Shown: positions 22,412 through 30,873 of the stretch, in pieces
Numbering within the stretch: position 1 is the stretch's first letter
How the letters are laid out: each line of letters begins with the position of its first letter
Source: Microbispora rosea
Lineage (GTDB): Bacteria > Actinomycetota > Actinomycetes > Streptosporangiales > Streptosporangiaceae
Direction: 5' to 3'
NCBI RefSeq assembly: GCF_900156315.1
Contig: NZ_FTNI01000001.1
Span: forward strand, 124,001 to 188,000
DNA length: 64,000 bases
The notes under the pieces: model-generated
Database searches by the model: none
What the model saw: the letters and a program-made list of their open reading frames with translations, nothing else
Told to the model about the DNA's origin: nothing
Made by a program: the position numbers and the translations under genes

Positions 22412-24081
22412 GGGTGCCCTCCCTCAGAGGCGGCGGATGCGACAGGGCCACCATGGCAGGCAGGACCATCAGGGTACGCAGGACTGTCAGGGGCGCCGGA
22501 AGCCGGGGAACCGTCGGCACCCGGGAGGCGGGGGAGGCGCGCCTCCACGACGAATCCGCCGCCGGCGGCGGAGCCGATGCGCAGTTCGCCGCCGACGGCA
22601 GCGGCCCGTTCCCGCATCCCGGCCAGTCCGTGACCTGCCAGTCCGTGACCTGCCAGTCCGTGACCGGCCAGTCCGTGACCGGTCACGCCGCCCGGTACGC
22701 CCGCGTTGTCCGATGCGCCGGCTCCGCCCGGCGTGCCCGTGCCGTCAGGCCCACCGGGCCCACCGGGCCCGACGTGCCCGACGGTGCCGCTCGTCGTGCC
22801 CGAGGAGAGCGGAACGCCGGGGCCGTTGTCCCGTACGCGAAGCCGCAGAGCGTCGCGGGTGTAGTGCAACTCCACGTCGACGGCGGCGCCCGGCGCGTGC
22901 CGCCGGGCGTTGGTGAGCGCCTCCTGGATGATGCGGTAGGCGGCGAGCTCGACGCCGGGATCGAGCACGGCCGGGCAACCGCTGAGAACGAGGCGCACGG
23001 CTGTTCCCGCGGCGTCGCGCGCCTCGTCGAGCAGCGCGTTCAGCTCGGCCAGCCGCAGGCCGGGCTGCGGGCGCAGATCCGCAGCCCGTTCCCGGTCGTC
23101 CTCGCGGAGCACGCCGAGCAGGCGCCGCATCTCGGTCAGCGCCGCACGGGCGGTGTCGCCGATCGCCCGCAGCCGCTCCGCCCCGGCGGACGGCATGCCC
23201 GGCACGGCGACACGGGCCGTCTCCGCCTGTACGGCGACCATGGAGATGTGGTGGGCGACCACGTCGTGCAGTTCCCGGGCGATGCGCGCCCGCTCGCCGC
23301 GCGCGGTGTGCTCCAGCAGGGTGCCGGCGATGACCTGCCGGGCGGCCAGGTTGTCCGCGGCCTCACCTCTGGCCCGCCGGGCGACTCCGGCCAGGGCCGC
23401 CGCCGGGGCGATGCACGCGAGCAGCAGGACGAGGACGCGCGTGTCGCCCTCAGCGGGAACCAGCATCTCCACCCCTCGGTGCGGGGTCCAGCCGGGCAGG
23501 CCGAGCAGCGCCGCCACGACGTACGGCACGGCGAGTACGGGGCCGAGCCACCGCGCTCCGGTGAGACCGAGCCGGTAGAGGCAGACCACCACGACGGCCG
23601 CGCCTGCGATGGTGAGCGTCCGGAAGGCCGTGAACGACAGCAGGCCCGCGACGCCGACGACCACGGCGGCGGTGGCGGGCTGGGTCCGCAGGAACACGAC
23701 CGGCACCGTGGTGGCCAGGGCGAGCAGGCCGAACGCGACCAGACGCAGCGAGGCCCCGGCGGGATCGCCCCCCGGGCCGGTGAGCGGCGTGAGCGCGGTG
23801 CCCGTGCCCATGCCGGTACCCGTGCCGGTGCCCGTGCCCATGCCGGTACCCGTGCCCATGGGGGTGCCCGGAGCGCTCGATGCCATGCCCATCGGTGCGC
23901 TCACGCCGTGCCCGAACAAGGGCGGCGCGGTCGCGCCGCGGGCGTGCGCGACCGCCTCGGCCAGCGCGAGCAGGGCGGCGAGCACCCCCAGCGCGACGGG
24001 CGCGTACGAGGCACGGAAAGCGGGTGTCCACGCGCGAAGGGTCCACCCCCGCCTGTCTCTCCGGTCGTCCGCGCGCTCCAC
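22408..24081 (-). CDS. Sensor histidine kinase with internal repeats
   Basis: A 557-residue NarX/DesK-type kinase: several N-terminal membrane helices, a dimerisation/phosphoacceptor box RIARELHDVVAHHISMVAVQ and a C-terminal ATPase domain with N box IIQEALTNARRHAPG and G boxes. Two low-complexity insertions are visible: an alternating Met-Gly-Thr run in an extracytoplasmic loop near residues 75-95, and four GHGLA repeats just before GMRERAAAVGGEL in the ATP lid. It is coupled to its response regulator. The divergent ABC transporter about 140 bp away is the likely target, as in peptide-antibiotic sensing modules. Confidence 0.9.
   Translation of the reverse strand: MERADDRRDRRGWTLRAWTPAFRASYAPVALGVLAALLALAEAVAHARGATAPPLFGHGVSAPMGMASSAPGTPMGTGTGMGTGTGTGTGMGTGTALTPLTGPGGDPAGASLRLVAFGLLALATTVPVVFLRTQPATAAVVVGVAGLLSFTAFRTLTIAGAAVVVVCLYRLGLTGARWLGPVLAVPYVVAALLGLPGWTPHRGVEMLVPAEGDTRVLVLLLACIAPAAALAGVARRARGEAADNLAARQVIAGTLLEHTARGERARIARELHDVVAHHISMVAVQAETARVAVPGMPSAGAERLRAIGDTARAALTEMRRLLGVLREDDRERAADLRPQPGLRLAELNALLDEARDAAGTAVRLVLSGCPAVLDPGVELAAYRIIQEALTNARRHAPGAAVDVELHYTRDALRLRVRDNGPGVPLSSGTTSGTVGHVGPGGPGGPDGTGTPGGAGASDNAGVPGGVTGHGLAGHGLAGHGLAGHGLAGMRERAAAVGGELRIGSAAGGGFVVEARLPRLPGADGSPASGAPDSPAYPDGPACHGGPVASAASEGGHP
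22622..22681. repeat. 15-bp tandem repeat in the kinase ATP-lid coding region
   Basis: Four in-frame 15-bp units GCCAGTCCGTGACC(T/G) encode GHGLA four times on the minus strand. Copy number could vary without a frameshift. Confidence 0.85.
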
Positions 24082-24217
24082 GGGAGGTCATTGTCCCAGG
24101 CATTCCCTTTCCGGACATCCCTCACAGGAGGGACGGAAGGTCCCTCATGCCGGGGAGGGCGAAGATGGCTCCCCACCGTGACGCCGCGCGTTCCGGCCGC
24201 CGCCTAACCTGCCGGGC

Positions 24218-25156
24218 ATGCGAGCGGCCATCGAAGTAATCGGATTGCGCAAGCGCTACGGGCGCACTGTGGCGCTGGACGGGATGTCCTTCACGGTGCT
24301 GCCGGGCCGGGTCACCGGTTTCGTCGGACCCAACGGCGCGGGCAAGTCCACCACGATGCGGGTGATCCTCGGCCTCGACGCGGCCGACGAGGGCTCCGCG
24401 CTGGTCGGCGGCCGGCCGTACCGGAGCCTGCGGGCTCCTCTGTGCCAGGTCGGTGCTCTGCTGGACGCCGCCGCGCTGCAGCCGTCCCGTACGGCGCGCA
24501 ACCACCTGCTGTGGCTGGCCCACTCCCAGGGGCTGGGCGCGCGGCGCGTCGACGCGGTGATCGAGCAGGTCGGGCTGGGGGCCGTGGCGCGGCGCAGGGC
24601 GGGCGGGTTCTCGCTCGGCATGCGGCAGCGTCTCGGCATCGCCGCCGCGCTGCTCGGGGATCCGCCCGTCCTCATACTGGACGAGCCGGTCAACGGCCTC
24701 GACCCGGAGGGCGTCGTGTGGATCCGCGGCCTGCTGCGGTCACTGGCCGCCGAGGGACGCGCGGTGCTGGTTTCCAGCCACCTGATGAGCGAGATGCAGG
24801 ACATGGCCGACCACCTCGTGGTGGCGGGCCGGGGGCGGGTTGTGGAAGACACGAGCGTCGCCGACCTGATCGCCGCCGCCTCCGACGGGCGGGTCACGCT
24901 GCGCACGACCGCGCGTACGGAGGCGATGGAGGCACTGGCCCGCGCCGGCGCCAGGGTTGCCGTCCAGGACCGCGACACGCTCACCGTTTCCGGGCTGGAG
25001 GCCGGGCGGATCGTCGCCCTGCTCGGCGCGAACGACGTGCCGTTCTCGGAGGTGGCCGCGCACCGCGCCTCGCTGGAGGAGGCGTACATGGAGCTGACCA
25101 GGGACGCGGTCGAGTTCCGCGCCACGATCCCGCGAGACGGGACGGCGACCTCATGA
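24218..25156 (+). CDS. ABC transporter ATP-binding protein (BcrA type)
   Basis: A 312-residue ATPase with Walker A GPNGAGKSTTMRVI, Q-loop QVGALLDA, signature FSLGMRQRLGIA, Walker B LILDEPVNGLDPEG, H-loop LVSSHLMSEM and a C-terminal extension (residues 215-312) usual in drug and bacitracin exporters. The stop overlaps the first permease start by 4 bp. It heads a three-gene operon divergent from a two-component system that probably senses the same compound. Confidence 0.92.
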   Translation: MRAAIEVIGLRKRYGRTVALDGMSFTVLPGRVTGFVGPNGAGKSTTMRVILGLDAADEGSALVGGRPYRSLRAPLCQVGALLDAAALQPSRTARNHLLWLAHSQGLGARRVDAVIEQVGLGAVARRRAGGFSLGMRQRLGIAAALLGDPPVLILDEPVNGLDPEGVVWIRGLLRSLAAEGRAVLVSSHLMSEMQDMADHLVVAGRGRVVEDTSVADLIAAASDGRVTLRTTARTEAMEALARAGARVAVQDRDTLTVSGLEAGRIVALLGANDVPFSEVAAHRASLEEAYMELTRDAVEFRATIPRDGTATS

Positions 25157-26721
25157 CGGACCCCTCGACGGTCATGACAGACCCCACGACGGGCGGGCGC
25201 GACGGCTTTCCGCACCTGGTCCGTGCTGAATGGACCAAGTTCAGGACCGTACGCGGCTGGGTGGCCGGCATGACCCTCGCCGTGGTGCTCGTCGTGGCGC
25301 TGGGGCTGCTGTCCGCGGCGGGCAGCCACGCCTCCTGCGGCATGGGCGGCGTCGAGACCGCCTGCACGCTCACGACCGGGCCGGGCGGTGAGGCGGTGAG
25401 CGACCGCTTCTTCTTCGTCCACCGCCGATTGGACGGCGACGGCTCGATCACCGTGCGGGTGGACTCCATGACCGGGCAGATCCGGCTCCCCGACACCGTT
25501 CCCGGGGTGCGCAGGGTGGTGGCCGGAGTGGTGCCGTGGGCGAAGGCCGGGATCATGGTCAAGGACGGCGTCCGGGAGGGCGCGTCGTACGCCGCGGTGA
25601 TGGTCACCGCCCGGCACGGCGTGCGGATGCAGCACGACTTCACCGAGGACGTCGCGGGCAGGTCCGGCGGCGTCTCGCCGGGGTCGCCGCGCTGGCTGCG
25701 GCTGACCCGGTCGGGCGGCACCCTGACCGGCTACGAGTCGGTGGACGGCAGGCGGTGGACCGTGGTCGGCACGGCCCGTCCGGCCCATCTGCCGGCCGCG
25801 GTGGAGGCCGGCATGTTCGTGGCCTCCCCGGGCGACCTGACGGTGAGCAGAGGGGATCTGGGCGGCGCCTCCGTCCAGGTCCGGTTCACCGAGGCGACCG
25901 CCGTCTTCGACCAGGTCCGGGTGGAGGGCCGGGCGGGCGGCACGTGGAGCCATGACGACGTCGGCGTCGCGTACGAGGCCGACGGCAGGACGCCCCACCA
26001 CCCGGGCCGGTTCACCGAGTCCGGCGGAGCGTTCGCGATCACCGGGGTGGGCGACGTCGCGCCGAGCGTAGACGGCATGCGGATCGAGAGCACGCTCTCC
26101 GGCCTGGTCGCCGGGCTGGTCGCGGTGATCGTCGTGGCGGTGCTGTTCGTCAGCGCGGAACACCGGCGGGGCCTGTTCCGCACCACTCTGCTGGCGGCAC
26201 CACGGCGGGGCCGGGCGTTCGCGGCCAAGGCCGTGGTCGTCGGCGCGGTGGCCTTCGCCGCCGGCCTCGCCGCCGCCCTCACCGTTCCCCTCGGCGCGCG
26301 CGTCCTGCGGGCGAACGGCAACGCCGTCCTCCCGGTGAGCACGTTCACCGAACTGCGGGTCGTGGCCGGTGTCGCGGCGCTGACGGCCGCCGTCGCGGTC
26401 CTCGCCCTCGCCTGCGGCGCCCTGGTGCGGCGAGGCGCGGCGGCGGTCGCCGCGGTGGCCGGGCTGGTCGTGGTGCCGCACATCCTCGCGACCGCCTCCG
26501 TCCTGCCCCCGGAGGTGGTGCGGTGGCTGCTGCGGCTCACCCCGGCGGCCGGGTTCGCGGTGCAGCAGAGCGTTCCGGAGTACGCCCAGGTGCTCGGCTA
26601 CTACAGCCCCCAGGGCGGCTACTATCCGCTGCCGCCCCTCGCCGGGCTCGCCGTGCTCTGCGGCTATGCCGCACTCGCTGCCGTCCTGGCCGCCGTACGC
26701 ATCCGCAAGGGGGACGCGTGA
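25153..26721 (+). CDS. ABC permease with a large extracellular beta-rich domain
   Basis: A 522-residue membrane protein. After one helix at about residues 37-57 there is an extracellular domain of about 255 residues before the second helix at 315-336, then four more helices. The inserted domain reads like a concanavalin/laminin-G type fold of the DUF1349 kind: WAKAGIMVKDGVREGASYAAVM, GGTLTGYESVDGRRWTVVG and AGMFVASPG are its hallmarks. Ordinary ABC-2 permeases of this class have about 250 residues and no such insert. It could bind the transported compound or a wall glycan; this is inference. It overlaps both neighbours by 4 bp. Confidence 0.85.
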   Translation: MTDPSTVMTDPTTGGRDGFPHLVRAEWTKFRTVRGWVAGMTLAVVLVVALGLLSAAGSHASCGMGGVETACTLTTGPGGEAVSDRFFFVHRRLDGDGSITVRVDSMTGQIRLPDTVPGVRRVVAGVVPWAKAGIMVKDGVREGASYAAVMVTARHGVRMQHDFTEDVAGRSGGVSPGSPRWLRLTRSGGTLTGYESVDGRRWTVVGTARPAHLPAAVEAGMFVASPGDLTVSRGDLGGASVQVRFTEATAVFDQVRVEGRAGGTWSHDDVGVAYEADGRTPHHPGRFTESGGAFAITGVGDVAPSVDGMRIESTLSGLVAGLVAVIVVAVLFVSAEHRRGLFRTTLLAAPRRGRAFAAKAVVVGAVAFAAGLAAALTVPLGARVLRANGNAVLPVSTFTELRVVAGVAALTAAVAVLALACGALVRRGAAAVAAVAGLVVVPHILATASVLPPEVVRWLLRLTPAAGFAVQQSVPEYAQVLGYYSPQGGYYPLPPLAGLAVLCGYAALAAVLAAVRIRKGDA

Positions 26722-27500
26722 GACGCGAGCTTCGCGCGGAGTGGACCAAGGCGCGCACCGCACCGGGCACGGCGTGGCTGCTGTCGGCCGTCGTCGTGCT
26801 CACCGCCGCCGCGAGCGCCGCCGTGGCCGCGACCGTCTCCTGTACGGCGGGGGGCTGCGACCAGGACGTCCCCCGGCTCGGCCTCGCCGGGATCCAGGCG
26901 GGCCAGGCGGCCGTGGCCATCATGGCCGTGTTCGCGGTCACCGGCGAATACGGCAGCGGCATGATCGCGACGACGTTCGCGGCGATGCCGCGCAGGGGCC
27001 GGGTCCTCGCCGCGAAGGCCGCCGTCCTCACCGGCCTGACGCTGGCCGCCGGGACGGTCGCGGTGCTCGCGTCCGTGCTGGCGGCGCGGCTCATCCTGCC
27101 CGGCAACGGGTTCACGGCCGCCAACGGCCACCCGCCGCCGTCCCTGGCGGACGGCCCGACGCTGGGCGCGGCGGCGGGCACGGTGCTCTACCTCGCGCTG
27201 ATCGCCCTGCTCAGCCTCGGCGCCGCCACCGCCTTGCGGGACTCCGCGACCGCGGCCGGCGTGGTGTGCGGCGTGCTGTACGTGCTGCCGCTCATCCCGC
27301 ACATGCTCGCCGACCCGGGCTGGCGGCGGCTGCTCTGGCAGGCCACGCCGGCGAACGCCGGGCTCGCGATCCAGACGACCACGCACCTGGACGATCTCCC
27401 GCTCGGCCCGTGGGAGGGCCTCGGCGTGACGGCCGCCTGGGCCGCCGCGGCGTTGCTCGGCGCCTGGCTGCTGGTCCGCACGCGCGACGTGCGGGCTTAG
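26718..27500 (+). CDS. ABC-2 type transporter permease
   Basis: A 260-residue permease starting with a GTG inside the previous stop codon (GTGA). It begins RRELRAEWTKARTAPGTAWLL, then TM1, then the coupling loop GEYGSGMIATTFAAMPRRGRVLAAK, matching the C-terminal half of its neighbour but lacking the extracellular insert. With the ATPase and the insert-bearing permease it forms a heteromeric exporter. Its stop codon overlaps the convergent nadE stop codon by 3 bp. Confidence 0.85.
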   Translation: MRRELRAEWTKARTAPGTAWLLSAVVVLTAAASAAVAATVSCTAGGCDQDVPRLGLAGIQAGQAAVAIMAVFAVTGEYGSGMIATTFAAMPRRGRVLAAKAAVLTGLTLAAGTVAVLASVLAARLILPGNGFTAANGHPPPSLADGPTLGAAAGTVLYLALIALLSLGAATALRDSATAAGVVCGVLYVLPLIPHMLADPGWRRLLWQATPANAGLAIQTTTHLDDLPLGPWEGLGVTAAWAAAALLGAWLLVRTRDVRA

Positions 27501-29245
27501 GGGCGCTCGCGCCAGCGGTTGGTGATGGGCAGGCGGCGGTCGCGGCCGAAGTTCTTGGGCGTGATCTTCGGGCCCGGCGGGTACTGACGGCGCTTGTACT
27601 CGGCCAGGTCGACCAGGCGGATGATCTGCGTCACCAGCTCGGGGTCGTGACCGGCCGCGACCAGCTCGTCGCGGCCCATGTCCCGCTCCACGTAGTCGCG
27701 CAGCAGCCGGTCGAGCACCTCGTAGGGCGGGAGCGAGTCGGTGTCGCGCTGGTCGGGCCGCAGCTCCGCGCTCGGCTCCTTGGTGATCGAGTTCTCCGGG
27801 ATCGGAGGCCGCCCCGGCTGGGCGTTGCGCCACTCCGCGAGCTTCCAGACCACGCTCTTGAGCACGTCCTTGATGGGGGCGAACCCGCCCGCCGAGTCGC
27901 CGTACAGGGTGGAGTAGCCGGTGGCCAGCTCGCTCTTGTTGCCGGTGGTCAGCACCAGGTGGCCGTGCTCGTTCGACAGGCTCATCAGCAGCATGCCGCG
28001 CACCCGGGCCTGCAGGTTCTCGGCCGCAAGGCCGTGCAGCTCGATCTCCTTCTCGAACGCCGCGACGATGTCGGCGATCGGCACCATCTGCGAGTCGACC
28101 CCCTGGCGGCGCACCAGCTCCTCCGCGTCGGTGATCGAGTGGTCCGAGGAGTAGCGCGAGGGCATCAGCACCACGTGCACCCGCTCGGGCCCGACGGCGT
28201 CGGCGGCGATCGTGGCGACGAGGGCGGAGTCGATGCCGCCGGACAGGCCGAGGATGACCGAGCGGAAGCCGTTCTTGCGCACGTAGTCGCGCACGCCGAG
28301 CACGAGCGCGTGGTAGATCTCGGCCAGGTCGTCCAGCCGCTCGGCGACGACCGGCGCCTCCGGCTCGTACGGCTCGACCGGCGCGGCCGACAGCAGCACC
28401 CGCTCGACCGTGATGACCGTGCCGTCGTGCGCGTCGTGGCGGGACTCGCCGAGCTCGCCCGCGCCCTCCGGGAGCTCCAGGTCGGTGACGAACAGGTCCT
28501 CCTCGAACTGCGGCGCGCGGGCGACCAGCTCTCCGGAGGCGTCCACGATGAGCGAGTCGCCGTCGAAGACGAGCTCGTCCTGCCCGCCGACCATGTTCAC
28601 GTACGCGAGAGCGCAGCCCGCCTCGCGGGCCCGCCGCGCGCACAGCTCCAGCCGCACGTCGTCCTTGTTCGTCTCGTACGGCGAGCCGTTGGGGACGACG
28701 AGCAGGCCGGCGCCGGCCTCGGCGACCACCGACACGGGACCGCCGTCCTGCCACAGGTCCTCGCACACGGCCACGGCGACGTCCACGCCGTGCAGGCGGA
28801 AGATCGGTAGGCGGTCGCCGCGCACGAAGTAGCGATACTCGTCGAACACCCCGTAGTTCGGCAGGTGGTGCTTGGCCGACTTCGTGACCACCCGGCCCTC
28901 GTGGAGCAGGGCGACCGCGTCGAGCGGGGCACCCTTGGGCTGTCCCACGCGCGGGGCGAGGTCGGCCCGGTCGAGGTAGCCCACCACGACGGGGAGATCG
29001 CCGAACCCCTCGTCGGCGAGCCGCATGGCCGCCTTCGACAGCGCCGTGATCGACGCCTCGACGAACGACGACCGGAGCACCAGATCCTCGGCGGGGTAGC
29101 CGGTCAGGAACATCTCGGGGAACACCACGAGGTGCGCGCCGCGCCCGGCGGCCCTGCGGGTCCACTCGACGAGCATGTCGGCGTTGCCGGTGATGTCACC
29201 GACGACCGGATTGGTCTGGGCGAGAGCGATACGCAGTTGAGCCAC
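27497..29245 (-). CDS. nadE: Glutamine-dependent NAD+ synthetase
   Basis: A 582-residue bifunctional enzyme. The N-terminal nitrilase-type glutaminase domain (about 1-260) carries VVFPEMFLTGYPAEDL (Glu), KHHLPNYGVFDEYRYF (Lys) and the catalytic Cys161 in AVCEDLWQ. The C-terminal synthetase domain carries the PP-loop LGLSGGIDSALVA and TGNKSELATGYSTLYGD. It amidates nicotinic acid adenine dinucleotide to NAD+ using ammonia from glutamine. GTG start. It sits in the same broad neighbourhood as the glutamine synthetase genes. Confidence 0.95.
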   Translation of the reverse strand: MAQLRIALAQTNPVVGDITGNADMLVEWTRRAAGRGAHLVVFPEMFLTGYPAEDLVLRSSFVEASITALSKAAMRLADEGFGDLPVVVGYLDRADLAPRVGQPKGAPLDAVALLHEGRVVTKSAKHHLPNYGVFDEYRYFVRGDRLPIFRLHGVDVAVAVCEDLWQDGGPVSVVAEAGAGLLVVPNGSPYETNKDDVRLELCARRAREAGCALAYVNMVGGQDELVFDGDSLIVDASGELVARAPQFEEDLFVTDLELPEGAGELGESRHDAHDGTVITVERVLLSAAPVEPYEPEAPVVAERLDDLAEIYHALVLGVRDYVRKNGFRSVILGLSGGIDSALVATIAADAVGPERVHVVLMPSRYSSDHSITDAEELVRRQGVDSQMVPIADIVAAFEKEIELHGLAAENLQARVRGMLLMSLSNEHGHLVLTTGNKSELATGYSTLYGDSAGGFAPIKDVLKSVVWKLAEWRNAQPGRPPIPENSITKEPSAELRPDQRDTDSLPPYEVLDRLLRDYVERDMGRDELVAAGHDPELVTQIIRLVDLAEYKRRQYPPGPKITPKNFGRDRRLPITNRWRERP

Positions 29246-29295
29246 GGTCCCACCCTAAGGTGTCCGATTATTTGTCGTCAAAGCGACGATAAGGG

Positions 29296-30792
29296 TCAGG
29301 CGCCGGGCGATCCGGGGCTGACCAGCCCTCTCTCGTACGCGAGGACCACGAGCTGGGCGCGGTCGACCAGGCCGAGGCCGTGCAGCAGCGCCGTGACCTC
29401 GTCGGCGACCTCCTGCTCGGGTACGGCGAGCGTCATCGCGATCTGCCGGTTGGTGAAGCCCCGGGCGACGAGCTTGATCAGGTCGAGGTCGGAGTCGGAC
29501 AGGCCCTCCGGCGCCGCCGGGTCGCGCCGCCCCGCGAACGCCGCGATGAGGTGCGTGGTGACCGCCGGGTCGAGCAGCGCGTCACCCGCGACGGCCGCCC
29601 GGACCGCCGCGATGAGCTGCTCGGGCGCCGAGGTCTTCAGCACGAAGCCGCTCACCCCCGCCCGCAGCGCGGCGTAGAGGTTCTCGTCGGTGCCGAAGGT
29701 GGTCATCATGATCACCTTTGGCGGCGCCTCCGCCGCGAGGATCCGCCGGGCCGCCGCCAGGCCGTCCAGGCGCGGCATCTGGATGTCCATGAGCACGACG
29801 TCGGGCCGCACCGACTGGACGAGCGCGATGGCCTGCTCGCCGTTCTCCGCCTCGCCGACGAGGTCGAGCCCGGGCTCGCTGTCGAGGATCACCTTGAGAC
29901 CGGTGCGCACCAGCGCCTGGTCGTCGGCGACCAGCACGCGCAGGGCCGCCACGCCGGAGGCCGCCCCCGCCCCCGCCGTACCCGCCGGTGCCGACACCGC
30001 GGAGGGCCCGCCCGGCAGCGCGTCCGCGGCCGGACCGGGGGCGTCCAGATGCTCCGCCTGGACGAGGATGTCCTGCTCAAGCCGCTGCAGGGTGGGGCCG
30101 AGGTCGAGCCCGAGTTCGTCGCGCAGCGCCTCCCGGGCCCGGCGCAGCGCGCCGAGCGCGTCACCCTGCCGGCCGGCGCGGTAGAGCGCGAGCGCCAGCA
30201 GCCGCCAGGCCTCCTCCCGCAGCGGGTGCGCCGACGCGTGCGCCTCCAGGTCGGGGATCATCGGGCCGGTGCGCCCCAGCCGCAGGGCGGCGTCGGCGCG
30301 GCGCTCCACGGCGAGCAGGCGAAGCTCGTCGAGCCGCGTGGCCTCGGTCTGCGCCCAGGCCAGCTCCTGGAACCCGGCGAGCGCGGGCCCGCGCCACAGG
30401 GCGAGGGCCGTCTCCATCCGCTGCAGCGTCACGGCCGGGCCCTCGTGGTCGCTCTTGACCAGGTGCTCGAAGTGCCAGGAGTCCACGTTCTCGACGTCCG
30501 CCCGCAGCGCGTAGCCGGGCGGGGCCGACACCAGGACGCCGGCCTCCTCGCGCGGTGCGCGGTTCGGTTCGAGCGCCCGGCGCAGCCGGGACACGTACCC
30601 CTGGATCGTGGACAGCGCCTGGGCGGGCGGCTCGCCGGGCCACAGCTCGTCGATCAGCATGCTCACCGGCACGGCGCGTCCTCCGGCCACGAGCAGCCGG
30701 GCGAGCACGGCCTGTTGCCGCTGGCCGCCCAGGTCGAGCGTCTCGCCATCGGAAAGCGCCTCGAACGGCCCAAGAGCACGAAAAGTCACCAT
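29296..30792 (-). CDS. SARP-type activator fused to a NarL-type response regulator
   Basis: A 498-residue fusion. Residues 1-95 are an OmpR-like winged helix of SARP/AfsR type (MVTFRALGPFEAL, LGGQRQQAVLARLL, LSTIQGYVSRLRRAL). Residues 95-245 are a bacterial transcriptional activation domain (LWRGPALAGFQELAWA, HPLREEAWRLLALALYRAG). After an Ala/Pro/Gly linker comes a complete receiver domain (VLVADDQALVRTG, phosphoacceptor Asp336 in VLMDIQMPRLDG, MMTTFG, GFVLKTS) and a LuxR-type HTH (GFTNRQIAMTL, HGLGLVDRAQLVVLAYERGLV). Two separate DNA-binding domains in one response regulator are unusual. The start at 30792 fits SARP N-termini; a GTG 63 bp upstream is possible. The kinase gene lies upstream on the same strand. 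Confidence 0.88.
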   Translation of the reverse strand: MVTFRALGPFEALSDGETLDLGGQRQQAVLARLLVAGGRAVPVSMLIDELWPGEPPAQALSTIQGYVSRLRRALEPNRAPREEAGVLVSAPPGYALRADVENVDSWHFEHLVKSDHEGPAVTLQRMETALALWRGPALAGFQELAWAQTEATRLDELRLLAVERRADAALRLGRTGPMIPDLEAHASAHPLREEAWRLLALALYRAGRQGDALGALRRAREALRDELGLDLGPTLQRLEQDILVQAEHLDAPGPAADALPGGPSAVSAPAGTAGAGAASGVAALRVLVADDQALVRTGLKVILDSEPGLDLVGEAENGEQAIALVQSVRPDVVLMDIQMPRLDGLAAARRILAAEAPPKVIMMTTFGTDENLYAALRAGVSGFVLKTSAPEQLIAAVRAAVAGDALLDPAVTTHLIAAFAGRRDPAAPEGLSDSDLDLIKLVARGFTNRQIAMTLAVPEQEVADEVTALLHGLGLVDRAQLVVLAYERGLVSPGSPGA

Positions 30793-30873
30793 CGCACGGT
30801 AAGCGTAGAGGCAGCGGCCGTCCCGGTCGTGCCACGCGGCTCTCGGTTGGGTCACGAGGCGGGCGGGCGGCGC

